Both the position numbers and the translations under genes were made by a program. Source: Planctomycetota bacterium (GTDB lineage Bacteria > Planctomycetota > B15-G4). From it: a stretch of 64,000 bases of DNA. The notes below the pieces were generated by a model, which worked only from the letters and a program-made list of their open reading frames with translations, ran no database searches and was not told the origin of the DNA. This document shows positions 43,850 through 54,767 of the stretch, in pieces; position 1 is the first letter of the stretch, and the number at the start of each line of letters is the position of its first letter. Where the stretch lies: positions 1 to 64,000 of the forward strand of contig JACKHP010000014.1 of NCBI GenBank assembly GCA_020638905.1. The letters are read 5' to 3'.

Positions 43850-44548
43850 ATGCGCGGCATCCGGACGTTGTCGATCTTCGTGGCGCTGGCGGGCATCGTC
43901 CTGCCGGGCTGTGTCTCGGCCGACAAGTACATGAAGGTGCAGGACGAGCTCCAGGCGGCTCAGGACGAGCTGCAGTTCACGCGCGACCAGTTGAGCCGCG
44001 CGGAGGCCGCGCTGGCCGAGGGGTCGGTCGACAGCGAGCAGATGAAGGCGCTGCAGGACCAGCTCGCCGCCGCGAAGCAGCAGGCCGACGAGTACGCCAA
44101 GAAGTACGGCGAGCTGAGCGGTCAGTCGAAGGCGCTCTCCGACGTGGGTCTCGAGGTCTTCAACGCCGGCAACGGCATGGTCGGCTACCGCGGCCTGTCC
44201 GACGTGTTCTTCGCCTCGGGCAGCGCGACGCTGACGAGCGAAGGCAAGCACGCGCTCGACACCCTGGTCGGCATGATCAAGTCCGACAGCGGGCCGATCC
44301 GGGTCTCGGGTCACACCGACACCGATCCGGTGGTCAAGACCAAGGACCAGTACCCGGCGGGCAACATCGAGCTGGGCGCCAAGCGCGCCATCTCCGTACG
44401 CGCCTACCTGATCGAGAAGGGCATCGACGAGAGCCGCATCTCGATCGAGTCGTGGGCCCAGTACAAGCCCGTGGCCAAGGGCAGCTCGAAGGAAGACAAG
44501 GCGCACAACCGCCGTGTCGAGATCCTCGTGCCGATGGCCAAGGGCTGA
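43850..44548 (+). CDS. OmpA-family peptidoglycan-associated lipoprotein
   Basis: A 232-residue lipoprotein. The signal ends at lipobox LPGC near residue 21 (MRGIRTLSIFVALAGIVLPGC). A coiled coil of about 70 residues follows (YMKVQDELQAAQDELQFTRD and on), and then an OmpA C-terminal domain: VFFASGSATLTSEGKHALDTL, ISVRAYLIEKGIDESRISIESW, and NRRVEILV. The H-T-D-T-D and N-R-R-V-E residues are the peptidoglycan (diaminopimelate)-binding set. It presumably tethers outer membrane and cell wall, like Pal. A GGGAGG site is 7 bases before the ATG at 43850. Confidence 0.9.
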   Translation: MRGIRTLSIFVALAGIVLPGCVSADKYMKVQDELQAAQDELQFTRDQLSRAEAALAEGSVDSEQMKALQDQLAAAKQQADEYAKKYGELSGQSKALSDVGLEVFNAGNGMVGYRGLSDVFFASGSATLTSEGKHALDTLVGMIKSDSGPIRVSGHTDTDPVVKTKDQYPAGNIELGAKRAISVRAYLIEKGIDESRISIESWAQYKPVAKGSSKEDKAHNRRVEILVPMAKG

Positions 44549-45470
44549 GCCGACCGGTATCGATGCCATCCGTCTGAGTCGCTTGCGGGCGGCGCTGGCC
44601 GCCCACGGCGCCGCGCCGCTCAAGCGACACGGACAGCACTTCCTCCTGGACGACCGGTTGCTCGCGACCATCGTCCAGGAGGCCGGTCTGCACGCCGGCG
44701 AGGGCGTGCTCGAGGTGGGCCCCGGACCGGGGTTGCTCACCCGACACCTGCTCGCGGCGGGCGCTCCCGTGCTCGCCGTCGAGATCGACCCGCTCATGCG
44801 TCGCGTCGCCGACGACCTGATCGAACCGGAGCTGCGCGAGCGGCTGACCTGGATCGAGTCGGACGTGCTGGCCCCCGGTCGCCGCATCGCGCCGGTGGTC
44901 GAGGATCACTGGGGGGGCTGTCGCGCCCTGGTGGCGAACCTGCCCTACAGCATCTCGGCCACGTTGCTGGGCGCCCTCGCCGTGCATCCCGCGGGACCCG
45001 AGCGCTTCGTGGTCATGGTCCAGCGCGAGGTGGGCGAACGCCTGCTCGCCGGTCCCGGCGGCAAGGACTTCGGTCCGCTGGCCGTGCTCATGGCGCTGAC
45101 CCAGCGCCTGCGGCGGGTTCGCAAGGTCCCGCCGGGCGCCTTCTGGCCCGTCCCGAAGGTCGATTCGGTGGTCATCGCCGGAGAACGGCGTGCCGATCGG
45201 CCCCCGCCCCAGCAGCTCGAAACGCTCTCCGCGTTCCTGGCCATGGCCTTCCACAACCGGCGCAAGACCCTTCCCAACTCGCTCGCCGAGGCCTCCGGCC
45301 GGACGGTGGCCGAGATCGTCGCGCTCCTGGATCTCCAGGAAAATCGACAAAAAGAACGCGCGGAAGCCATGGAAGCGCTAAAATTGTACGACCTGTCCCA
45401 ACGCTGGACAGCCTGCGCCCAGGGCGAGCGCCATCGCCCACCTTCCGGTTGCGACCGGACTCCAAGCTAG
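44514..45470 (+). CDS. rsmA: 16S rRNA (adenine(1518)-N6/adenine(1519)-N6)-dimethyltransferase
   Basis: RsmA (KsgA) dimethylates two adjacent adenines near the 3' end of 16S rRNA during 30S maturation. Visible motifs are the N-terminal KRHGQHFLLDDRLL, SAM motif I VLEVGPGPGLLTRHLL, motif IV (N-L-P-Y) VANLPYSISATLLGAL, and the C-terminal PPGAFWPVPKVDSVVI with FHNRRKTLPNSLAE. The GTG start at 44514 overlaps the upstream lipoprotein gene by 35 bases; a TTG at 44583 would also leave a normal N-terminus, so the start is uncertain. The product ends with a non-conserved tail. It precedes dnaG by 295 bases. Confidence 0.93.
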   Translation: MSRSSCRWPRAEPTGIDAIRLSRLRAALAAHGAAPLKRHGQHFLLDDRLLATIVQEAGLHAGEGVLEVGPGPGLLTRHLLAAGAPVLAVEIDPLMRRVADDLIEPELRERLTWIESDVLAPGRRIAPVVEDHWGGCRALVANLPYSISATLLGALAVHPAGPERFVVMVQREVGERLLAGPGGKDFGPLAVLMALTQRLRRVRKVPPGAFWPVPKVDSVVIAGERRADRPPPQQLETLSAFLAMAFHNRRKTLPNSLAEASGRTVAEIVALLDLQENRQKERAEAMEALKLYDLSQRWTACAQGERHRPPSGCDRTPS

Positions 45471-45765
45471 CTCCGGGGCATCCCGGGCCAGTCACGAGCA
45501 TTCATCAGGAAGATGGGTCTCCGGTCGCCGGGTCGCTCGAGCGTGAGCGCTCCGCTCCGTGCGCACCGACCCGGTTCCCGATCTCCTCTCGTGTCGGGCC
45601 CTCGGCCCCGAACGTCGACCGGCTCCGAGCCACCGGTCCTCGTGGTCCCTCGCACAGGTGTGATCGAAGCCGGATGGGTGCAGCAGTTTCCACAGCCGAG
45701 TCGTCGTGCGTGGACCGCGGTCGTCGCGGGCGCGTATCGCGTCCTCGCCGTGCGTCGAGGTCGGC
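45471..45765. other. Gap before dnaG, no gene seen
   Basis: 295 bases between rsmA and dnaG without a coding-like frame on either strand. No well-formed promoter was found; the only A/T-rich patches lie inside the 3' end of rsmA (a TAAAAT at 45379-45384 without a -35). A single TTTCCACA octamer near 45687 is a poor match to a DnaA box and is not repeated. Confidence 0.4.
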
Positions 45766-47621
45766 ATGAGTGCGCTCGCCGACCGCGATGCCGAGAAGCA
45801 GCTCATCAAGAGCCGCGTGCGCCTCGACGCACTCGCGCGCGACCTCGCCGGTTGCGAGCTCGAGCCGCGCGGGCCCGACGACTCGTGGGCCTGCTGCCCG
45901 TTCCATCACGAGGACACCCCGTCGTTCCACGTGCGTCCTCGACTGGGTCTGTACAAGTGCTTCGGGTGCGGGGCCAGTGGCGACGCGTTCAGCTTCGTGA
46001 TGCAGCTGCAGGGGATCGGCTTCCGCGAAGCGCTCGAACTGCTCGCCGAGCGCGCGGGCGTCACCCTCGGTTCGATGAGTCCCGAAGAGCGTCGCCGGCA
46101 GGCCGACCTCAAGCGCAGTCGCACCGCTCTCACGGGCGCGGCCGACGTGTTCCGTGAGGCGCTGCGTGCCGGCCGCTCGAATCCGGCGCGCGCCTACATG
46201 GAGGAGCGCGGCTTCCGGCCCGAGGTGCTCGACGCCTTCGACGTGGGTTTCATCCCCGGCGACTTCCTCGCGCGACTCCGCCAGGCGGGACTCACCTCCG
46301 CCGAGGTCGACGCGGCGGGCTTCACGCGCGCCTTCGGTGGACGGGTCGGGTTCGGCATCCGTGATGCGAGCGGTGCGCTGGTCGGCTTCGGAGCGCGCAC
46401 GCTCGTGCCCGGCGAGAAGCCGAAGTACGTGAACACGCGCGAGACGTCGGCGTTCAACAAGCGTCGACTGCTCTACGGCCTCGACAAGGCGGCGCGGACC
46501 GTGGCCAAGAACCGGCGCGTGCTCGTCATGGAGGGCTACACCGACGTCATGATGGCCCATCAGCGCGGTCTCTCCGAGGCCGTCGCGACGATGGGCACGA
46601 GTCTCACCGAAGACCACCTGCGGCTGCTGCGCACCCGCGCGCCCAACCTGGTCTTCGTGATGGACGGCGATTCGGCCGGACTCGACGGCGCCGAGCGCGC
46701 GGTGCGCCTGGCACTGGCCCAGGGTCTCGAGTCGCGCGTGCTGGTCCTGCCCGACGGAGCCGACCCGTGCGACTGGCTCGGGCGTCACGACGCCGAGGCC
46801 TTCGAGCAGCTCCTGGCGGGCGATGGGGTGGGGACGGTCTCGTTCCTGTGCCGACGAGCCCTGGCGGAGCTCGATCCCGGGCAGCCCGGCGGGCGCGAAC
46901 AGGTGGCGCGCGAGGTGCTCGCGCTGTGCGACGAGATCAAGGACCCGCTGCGCCGGCAGGCGATCGTGAACGACGTGGCCCGCGAATGCGCGCTCGACCG
47001 CGATCTGTTGGCTCGTGTGGCCGGCGTCTCGGCGCCCGACGTGGGGCGAGCATCTCGTCCCGCCGAGGGGCGGCGGGCACCGCCCAAGGCCACCGTGCGC
47101 TGCCAGTTCGTGGCCGTCGCCGGCCTGGCCACCGCCGGTGGACGTCGCGCCGAGATCGCGGCACTGCGTGACTCGGGCGCCATCGACCATCCCGGAGCCC
47201 GGCGCCTGCTCGACCTCGGGCTCGAGCTGTCCGGTGACCCGGTCGACGCCCAGGCCTGGCGCGAGGTCGTCACCGAGCGCGAGCCGGCCCTGCTGGCGGC
47301 CCTCGAGCGCTCGCTCTTCCCGCCGCCCGAAGCGGTGCTCGAGTCGTTCGACGAGGCCGTCGAGCACCTCGGGCGTCGACTCGAATCCGAGCTAGAAAGC
47401 CACGCTCGGCGCGCCGCCATCGCACGCACGAACATCTCCCAGGACGAAGCGGCCATCCGGGCGCTGGACTCCAGCCTGCGGGCACGGTCCAACCCGCCGC
47501 GGTCCCAGGGATCCCCGACGACGTCCGCCGGCCCGCGGGGCGGTCCCGACCCTGCGCGCGTACGTCCGCCGTCGTCCGACAGACCCGACATCTCTCTCTC
47601 AGACCCCCAGGAGAAGACTTG

Positions 47622-47625
<4 letters not shown>
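45766..47625 (+). CDS. dnaG: DNA primase
   Basis: DnaG makes RNA primers for replication. The 619-residue product has the CHC2 zinc finger (CCPFHHEDTPSFHVRP with KCFGCGASGD), the RNA-polymerase domain with YKCFGCGASGDAFSFVMQLQG and GFGIRDASGALVGFGARTL, and the TOPRIM core (VLVMEGYTDVMMAHQRGL with the catalytic Glu, and FVMDGDSAGLDGAERA with the DxD). A helicase-binding-like C-terminal part follows, with low-complexity Ser/Pro residues at the end. The ATG at 45766 has a GAGG site. Its stop overlaps the rpoD start (GTGA), the classic dnaG-rpoD macromolecular-synthesis arrangement, here without rpsU. Confidence 0.95.
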
Positions 47626-49271
<1,646 letters not shown>

Positions 49272-49312
49272 GCCCGACCACGTGAGACGTCCGCGGACGG
49301 CTCGCAGGGACG

Positions 49313-49348
49313 CCGCCCCGGAACCCGCGAGCGCGGGTTCCGGGGCGG
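49313..49348 (+). terminator. Strong terminator hairpin after rpoD
   Basis: A perfect 16-bp stem (49313-49328 with 49333-49348) closes a GAGC tetraloop 41 bases after the rpoD stop. It is followed by GTGTGTTT, a weak U-rich tract. It probably ends the rsmA-dnaG-rpoD transcript. Confidence 0.7.
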
Positions 49349-49565
49349 GTGTGTTTCCGGGGTCGCGCGCGATGCGCGGCCGTGCGCCGACGCGGCCGCC
49401 GGGTGCGGAGCCTGCGCGCGCCGCCCGGACCGTGCGGAGCGATCGGAGCCGTCGGGGCGCCGGTGCCGGTCGCGACGAGAGTTCTCGGCAAGCGGAGCTT
49501 TCCCCTGGAGCCTTCGGTCTGCTACAGTTCCTCTTTCCAGGCGGCCCGCGGACGTTGGCACCCCC

Positions 49566-50303
49566 GTGACCGAAGACGAACCCCGTCAACAGACCTTCCA
49601 ACTCGTGGCCCTGGCCGAAGTCGACGCCAGGCGCGGGGAAGTCCAGAAGCTCATCGACGCGGTCCCGCGCATCCTCGCCGCGCGCAAGAAGGAGTCGCGC
49701 GACGCCGAGTCGATCCTGAAGGCCCAGCGCGAGAAGCTGCAGGGCTTCCGGACCCACCTCAAGTCGCTCGAGCTCGATCTGGCCGAACGCGAGGCGGCGC
49801 TGTCGAAGGCCAACGGCAACCTGCTGACGGCCAAGTCGAACGCCGAGTACAGCCTCCTCATGGCGGAGATCACCCGCAAGAAAGAGGAGAAGGGCAAGAC
49901 CGAGGAGTCGATCCTCGAGCAGTTCGAGGTCATCAAGCAGGGCGAGCGGCTGGTGGTCGAAGCCGAGCAGCGCCTGGTCGAGGCCCAGAGCGAGTACGTC
50001 GAGTTCGAGCAGCGGGCCCTGCGCGAGCTCGACTCGCACCACGCCGACCTGGCCAAGCACGATGAGCGGCGCGAGCAGATCCGGCGTGCGATCCACGGCG
50101 ACGTGCTCAAGATCTACGACCGGGCGTACGTCGCCCTCGGCACCGGCATCGTCCCGGCCGAGGGGCGCACCTGCCAGGGATGCTTCTCGCTGCTGACCCC
50201 GAACGACGCCAACCGCCTGCTGGCGGCCCGCAATCTCGTGGTCTGCAAGATGTGCTCGCGCATCCTCTACGACCCGCAGGTGCTGCAGGCCAGTTCTCCG
50301 TGA
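49566..50303 (+). CDS. Coiled-coil protein with C-terminal zinc ribbon
   Basis: A 245-residue cytoplasmic protein. Residues 20-190 are a long antiparallel coiled coil with heptads (AARKKESRDAESILKAQREK, EYSLLMAEITRKKEEKGKTE). The C-terminus is a zinc ribbon with two C-x2-C pairs (CQGC, CKMC), typical of the zf-RING_7/C4-zinc-ribbon family, whose members are proposed to bind nucleic acid or act in secretion. The GTG start at 49566 lies 37 bases after a TACAGT hexamer that may be the -10. It precedes selB by 19 bases. Function unknown. Confidence 0.82.
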   Translation: MTEDEPRQQTFQLVALAEVDARRGEVQKLIDAVPRILAARKKESRDAESILKAQREKLQGFRTHLKSLELDLAEREAALSKANGNLLTAKSNAEYSLLMAEITRKKEEKGKTEESILEQFEVIKQGERLVVEAEQRLVEAQSEYVEFEQRALRELDSHHADLAKHDERREQIRRAIHGDVLKIYDRAYVALGTGIVPAEGRTCQGCFSLLTPNDANRLLAARNLVVCKMCSRILYDPQVLQASSP

Positions 50304-50322
50304 CGGCGATGCGCCCGCGCGC

Positions 50323-52233
50323 ATGAGCTCGATCCGGAGCGTCATCGTCGGGACGGCCGGCCACATCGACCACGGCAAGTCGTCGCTCGTCCGTGCGCTC
50401 ACGGGGACGGATCCCGATCGGCTGGCCGAAGAGCAGGCGCGGGGCATGACGATCGACCTGGGCTTCGCGGCCTACGTCCACGGCAGCGGGCGCACCGTCG
50501 GCATGATCGACGTGCCCGGACACGAGCGGTTCATCAAGAACATGGTCGCCGGAGCCACTTCGGTCGACCTGGTCGTGCTCGTGGTCGCCGCCGACGACGG
50601 AGTCATGCCGCAGACGCGCGAGCACCTCGAGATCCTGAGCCTGCTGGGCGTGCGGCGCGGACTCGTGGTGCTCAGCAAGATCGACCTGGTCGATCCCGAA
50701 CTCGTCGCGATGGCGCTCGACGACGTGGCCGACTTCGTCGCCGGGACGTTCCTCCAGGATGCACCTCGACTGCCGTTCTCGAGCGTCACCGGCGAGGGAC
50801 TCCCCGAGCTGCGCGCGGCGCTGGACGCGCTGATCGACGACGTCCCCGAGCACGAGGACGGAGGGCCCTTCCGCCTGCCGGTGCAGCGTGTCTTCTCGGC
50901 CAAGGGCCACGGGCTGGTGGTCACCGGCGTCCCGGTCAGCGGACGGGTGGCGCTCGGCGACGCGCTCGAGGTCGTGCGCGGCGCCCGGCCGGTTCGCGTG
51001 CGGGGCGCCCAGGCCTACGGCCGCCCGGTCGAGGTGGCCCGCGCGGGGCACTCGACGGCGCTCAACCTGGCCGGCGCGACGGTCGACGACGTGCACCGGG
51101 GCGACGTGGTGGCCGATCCGGGGATCTTCCGCGCGTCGCGCTTCGTGGCGGTGGCCTACCAGCACGTCGACACGGGCCGTCCGCTGCGGGTGCGTCATCC
51201 GGTGCGCCTGCACGCCGGGACGGCCGAGGTGCTGGGACGCGCCGTGGTGCTCGAGGAGCGCGAGGTCGAGGAGGTCGGCGCCGTCTTCGTCCAGCTGCGA
51301 CTCGACGAGCCGGTCGTGACCGCGCCGGGCGATCGGGTGCTCGTGCGGGACGCCGCCTCGATGGCGGTGCTCGGCGGAGGCCTCGTGCTCGAGGCCGGCG
51401 AAGGCCGTCTCAAGCGCGGCAAGGCGCGCGTGCTGGCCGACCTGGGGGCGCGCCGCGCGGCCCTCGGCGACGTGCGTGCTCTGGCGCTGGCGACCGTCTC
51501 GGCGGCGCGCGCCCGAGGCGCGACCCTCGACGAGCTCGCGCGGCAGACGGCGCGCTCTCCGGCCGAGGTCGAGGCGGCCCTCGCCGAGGACGTGGCCGCG
51601 GGCGACCTGTTGAAGACGCCTTCCGATCGCTGGCTCGACGCGGCGGCGGTCGACGACGTGGCCGAGCGCCTGGTGGCGACGCTGAAGGCGCTGCACAAGT
51701 CCCAGCCCCTCATGGAGTGGGTCGACCTGGCGGCGGTGCGCGCGGGGGTCGACGTGGCCGAGGACGTCCTGCGCGCCGTGCTGACCTCCGACCTGCGCTT
51801 CGAGACCGCGCCGGGCGGCAAGGTGCGCCGGCGCGGACACCGCGTGAACCTCGCTCCGGCGCTGCGCGAGGCGCGTGAGAAGCTGCTGAAGACGTTGCTC
51901 GACGCCGGCTCCACGCCGCCCGCGGTCGACGCGTCGCTCACGGGCCTCGACGAGAAGGACACGCGCGCGCTGACCGACAGCCTGCGCGCCGCCGGGGAGG
52001 TCGTCCCGGTCGGCGAGCACCTGTTCCATCGCGAGGTCCTCGAGCGCATGACGGAGGCGCTCGTGGCGCACGGCAACGCGCGCGACGGACGCATCGACAT
52101 CCCCGAGCTGCGCGACGAGCTGGGGACGACGCGCAAGTACCTCATCCCGCTGCTCGAGCACTTCGACGCGCGCGGCTACACCGCGCGACACGGCGACAAG
52201 CGCGTGCTGCGCAAGCGCGGGACGACGTCGTGA
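50323..52233 (+). CDS. selB: Selenocysteine-specific elongation factor SelB
   Basis: SelB delivers Sec-tRNA to UGA codons at a SECIS element. The 636-residue product has G1 GTAGHIDHGKSSLVRALTG, G2/G3 TIDLGFAAY and DVPGHERFIKNMVAGA, and G4 LSKIDLVD, followed by EF-Tu-like domains 2 and 3 (residues about 175-340). The C-terminal half consists of winged-helix repeats that bind the SECIS RNA, ending YLIPLLEHFDARGYTARHGDKRVL. Length and the FIKNMVAGATSVDLVVLVVAADDGVMPQTREHLEI stretch separate it from EF-Tu. It overlaps the next gene by GTGA. selA, selC and selD are not in the window. Confidence 0.95.
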   Translation: MSSIRSVIVGTAGHIDHGKSSLVRALTGTDPDRLAEEQARGMTIDLGFAAYVHGSGRTVGMIDVPGHERFIKNMVAGATSVDLVVLVVAADDGVMPQTREHLEILSLLGVRRGLVVLSKIDLVDPELVAMALDDVADFVAGTFLQDAPRLPFSSVTGEGLPELRAALDALIDDVPEHEDGGPFRLPVQRVFSAKGHGLVVTGVPVSGRVALGDALEVVRGARPVRVRGAQAYGRPVEVARAGHSTALNLAGATVDDVHRGDVVADPGIFRASRFVAVAYQHVDTGRPLRVRHPVRLHAGTAEVLGRAVVLEEREVEEVGAVFVQLRLDEPVVTAPGDRVLVRDAASMAVLGGGLVLEAGEGRLKRGKARVLADLGARRAALGDVRALALATVSAARARGATLDELARQTARSPAEVEAALAEDVAAGDLLKTPSDRWLDAAAVDDVAERLVATLKALHKSQPLMEWVDLAAVRAGVDVAEDVLRAVLTSDLRFETAPGGKVRRRGHRVNLAPALREAREKLLKTLLDAGSTPPAVDASLTGLDEKDTRALTDSLRAAGEVVPVGEHLFHREVLERMTEALVAHGNARDGRIDIPELRDELGTTRKYLIPLLEHFDARGYTARHGDKRVLRKRGTTS

Positions 52234-54047
52234 CGCGCGCGCGCGTCCTGGTCGTCGCGTGTCTCGCGGCGACGCTGCTGGCCGATTGCGGAGGCGATGC
52301 GCGCCGTCCGTGCGTGCTGCTGGTGACGATCGACACGCTGCGCGCGGACGCCGTCTCGCCGGACGCGGGTCCCGAGGCGACGCCGAGCCTCTCGGCGCTC
52401 GCCGCGCGAGGCACGCGCTTCACCGCCGTCACGTCGGTCACGCCGCTCACGCTGCCGGCACACGCGTCGCTGCTGACCGGACTGCGTCCCGCGCGACACG
52501 GGCTCACGGTGAACGGCGTGACCGCCGCACCGTTCGCGGTTCCGACGCTGGCCGAGCACCTCGCGGGCGCGGGCTACGCCACGGCCGCGTTCGTCTCGTG
52601 CGCGATCCTCGAGCACGAGCACGGACTCGATGCCGGCTTCGACGTCTACGACGACGACCTCTACGTGCCCGGCGGGCCCACCGCGCCCAAGGAGCGCCGC
52701 GGGGACCGCACGATCGACGCCGCGTCCGCGTGGCTCGACACGGCATCCTCCTCGGACGCCCCGTGGTTCGTGTGGACTCACCTGTACGACCCGCACGCAC
52801 CGTACGCCGCGCCCGGCGGTCCCGAGGGACAGGACCGTGCCGCGTACCAGGCCGAGGTCGGGTACGCCGATACGCAACTCGGTCGCTTGATCGAGGCCGC
52901 GACGCGCGCGGCCCGTGGTCCGCTGCTCGTGCTCGTCACGTCCGATCACGGCGAGGCCCTCGGCGAGCACGGCGAGGACACCCACGGTGTGCTCCTGCAC
53001 CAGGCCACGCTGCACGTCCCGCTCGTCGTGGGCTGGGAGGGGACGCCTCCTCAGGACGCGCCCTTCTCTTCGCAGGGCGTGGTGCGCGACGACGTGGTCT
53101 CGCTGCTCGACGTGACGCCCACGTTGCTCGCGACGCTGGACCTGCCGGTTCCCGACGGCCTCGACGGACGCGCGGTGATCGAGCCCGCGCCGCCGCGGGC
53201 GCTGCCGCTCGAGTCGGCGGCGCCGTGGTTCTTCTACGGCTTCTCGCCGCTGGCCGGCGTGCGTGCGGGAGTGCTCGAGCTGGTCGGTGCGCCGCGCGCC
53301 GATCCGTGCGACTGGCAGCTCTTCGACCTCTCGCTCGATCCGTACGAGCTGTCGCCCGCGGCCGGCGACGAGCATCCGCTGCGCGCGGCCGTGCCGTCGA
53401 CCGAGGCCGAGCCTCCGACGCGTGCCAGCGGCGATGCGCAGGCGCTGGCCGAGCTGGGCTACGTGGGCGGCGGTGGAGCGCGTCCCGAACCGGACGCGCC
53501 GTGTCGCGACCCGCGTCGCGCGACCGGCTTCGTGCGCGCGCTCGACGCGGCGAACACCGCGCTCGTCGAGGGCGACCCACGCGCGGCGTACGACGACCTG
53601 GTCGGGCTGCGGGACGCGTGGGGCGACGTCCCCGAGTTGCGGTTGTTCCTGGGCAAGGCGTTGCGCGGTCTGGGACGGCAGCCCGAGGCCGACGCCGAGC
53701 TGTCGGTCGCGCACGCGCTCAACCCGCTCTCGACGGACATCCTGCTCGAGTGGGGCAAGGTGCTGCTCGAGTGGGGAGCGACCTCGCCCGACGCGGCGAC
53801 CCGCGCGAAGGACGTCTTCGACCGCGCCCTGGCCCTGCAGCCCGACCTGCCCGAGGCGATCGCCCTGCGCGCGCTGCACGACGTGGTCTTCGGAGATCCG
53901 GCGGCGGCCTGGGCGCGCGTCGAACCGGCGCTCGTCGGGCGTCCGCGGCACACGGCGCTGGTCGTGGTCGGGGCGCGCGCGCTGCGGGCACTCGGTCGCG
54001 ACGACGAGGCGCGCGCGCTGCAGGCGCGCCTCGTCCCCGGGGGCTGA
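52230..54047 (+). CDS. Sulfatase-fold lipoprotein with C-terminal TPR-like repeats
   Basis: A 605-residue alkaline-phosphatase-superfamily protein. The signal has a possible lipobox (LLADC, residue about 20). The first metal site is VTIDTLRADAV. The nucleophile region reads VTPLTLPAHASLLTGLRP, so a Thr or Ser stands where sulfatases have the Cys or Ser of C/S-x-P-x-R, and the Arg is His. The second metal site is TSDHGEALGEHG. Residues about 430-600 are helical TPR-like repeats. Activity on sulfate esters is therefore unlikely; a phosphodiesterase, phosphoethanolamine transferase or pseudo-enzyme is possible. The GTG start overlaps the selB stop. Confidence 0.78.
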   Translation: MTRARVLVVACLAATLLADCGGDARRPCVLLVTIDTLRADAVSPDAGPEATPSLSALAARGTRFTAVTSVTPLTLPAHASLLTGLRPARHGLTVNGVTAAPFAVPTLAEHLAGAGYATAAFVSCAILEHEHGLDAGFDVYDDDLYVPGGPTAPKERRGDRTIDAASAWLDTASSSDAPWFVWTHLYDPHAPYAAPGGPEGQDRAAYQAEVGYADTQLGRLIEAATRAARGPLLVLVTSDHGEALGEHGEDTHGVLLHQATLHVPLVVGWEGTPPQDAPFSSQGVVRDDVVSLLDVTPTLLATLDLPVPDGLDGRAVIEPAPPRALPLESAAPWFFYGFSPLAGVRAGVLELVGAPRADPCDWQLFDLSLDPYELSPAAGDEHPLRAAVPSTEAEPPTRASGDAQALAELGYVGGGGARPEPDAPCRDPRRATGFVRALDAANTALVEGDPRAAYDDLVGLRDAWGDVPELRLFLGKALRGLGRQPEADAELSVAHALNPLSTDILLEWGKVLLEWGATSPDAATRAKDVFDRALALQPDLPEAIALRALHDVVFGDPAAAWARVEPALVGRPRHTALVVVGARALRALGRDDEARALQARLVPGG

Positions 54048-54056
54048 CCTCGGCGC

Positions 54057-54085
54057 GCGTCCGCGCGTCGCCCGCGAGCGGACGC
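54057..54085. terminator. 8-bp hairpin at a convergent junction
   Basis: GCGTCCGC (54057-54064) and GCGGACGC (54078-54085) pair perfectly around a 13-base loop in the 54-bp gap between the sulfatase-fold gene and the coiled-coil gene, which converge here. No U-tract is seen. Confidence 0.42.
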
Positions 54086-54101
54086 CGCTCCTTCGGCACG
54101 C

Positions 54102-54767
54102 TCAGCCGTCGGCGCCCAGCGTCTCGAGCAAGGCCTCCTGGTCGGCGATGAGTCCGGCCAGGCCGTCGAGCGTCGCGCGGCACAGGATGCGCCCCTGTTC
54201 GAGATCGCTGGCGTACGCACGGTCGGCCGAGGCCGCGTGCTGCTCGGCCACCGCGAACGACTCGGCCAGCGCGCGGACCTCGATGCGCCGCGCCGACTCG
54301 ACGCCGTCGCGATCCCAGGCCGCGAGCTCGTCGCGCAGCGCCCGCGCCCGCTCGAGCAACGGACTGCACTCCTGGATGAACCCCCAGCGCTCGTCGACCT
54401 GGCGGTGGAGCATCTGCGCCTGCGCCAGCAGTGAGTCGGACCGCTCGACGAGCTTGCGCAGCTCGGGCAGGCGCTGCCGGCGCGGCAGCTCGTCGTTCGT
54501 GAGCAGCGCCATCTGCTCGCTGCGCAGCACCGCCAGGCCGGCGCGCAGCGCGTCGTACTGCTCCTTGAGCGCGAGCTTGCGGCCCTGCTGCGTGAGCTGG
54601 TGGTAGGTGTCCTGCATGGCCTCGAGCTCGGCCTGGACGCTGCCGAACGCCAGCTCGGTCTCCTCGCGCCCGCGCACGAGGTCGGCGTCCTCGTCGCCGG
54701 CCAGCGCGAGCCACAGCAGCAGGCCGAGGCCCGCCAGCACGATCGCCAGGATGCGCGGTCCGCTCAC
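54102..54767 (-). CDS. Coiled-coil single-pass membrane protein of unknown function
   Basis: Not recognised. A 221-residue protein with one N-terminal helix (RILAIVLAGLGLLLWLALA) and a long helical, coiled-coil-rich extracytoplasmic or cytoplasmic body (ELEAMQDTYHQLTQQGRKLA, LLAQAQMLHRQVDERWGFIQ, and on) without Cys pairs or catalytic motifs. The GTG start at 54767 overlaps the stop of the nucleotidyltransferase gene (GTGA), so it is the third gene of a coupled operon with the amgK/murU-like pair. The context hints at a cell-envelope role. Confidence 0.68.
   Translation of the reverse strand: MSGPRILAIVLAGLGLLLWLALAGDEDADLVRGREETELAFGSVQAELEAMQDTYHQLTQQGRKLALKEQYDALRAGLAVLRSEQMALLTNDELPRRQRLPELRKLVERSDSLLAQAQMLHRQVDERWGFIQECSPLLERARALRDELAAWDRDGVESARRIEVRALAESFAVAEQHAASADRAYASDLEQGRILCRATLDGLAGLIADQEALLETLGADG

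Noticed and set aside
45680..45695. DnaA box or replication origin near dnaG
   Set aside because: Only one imperfect TTTCCACA octamer is present, with no cluster and no A/T-rich unwinding region.
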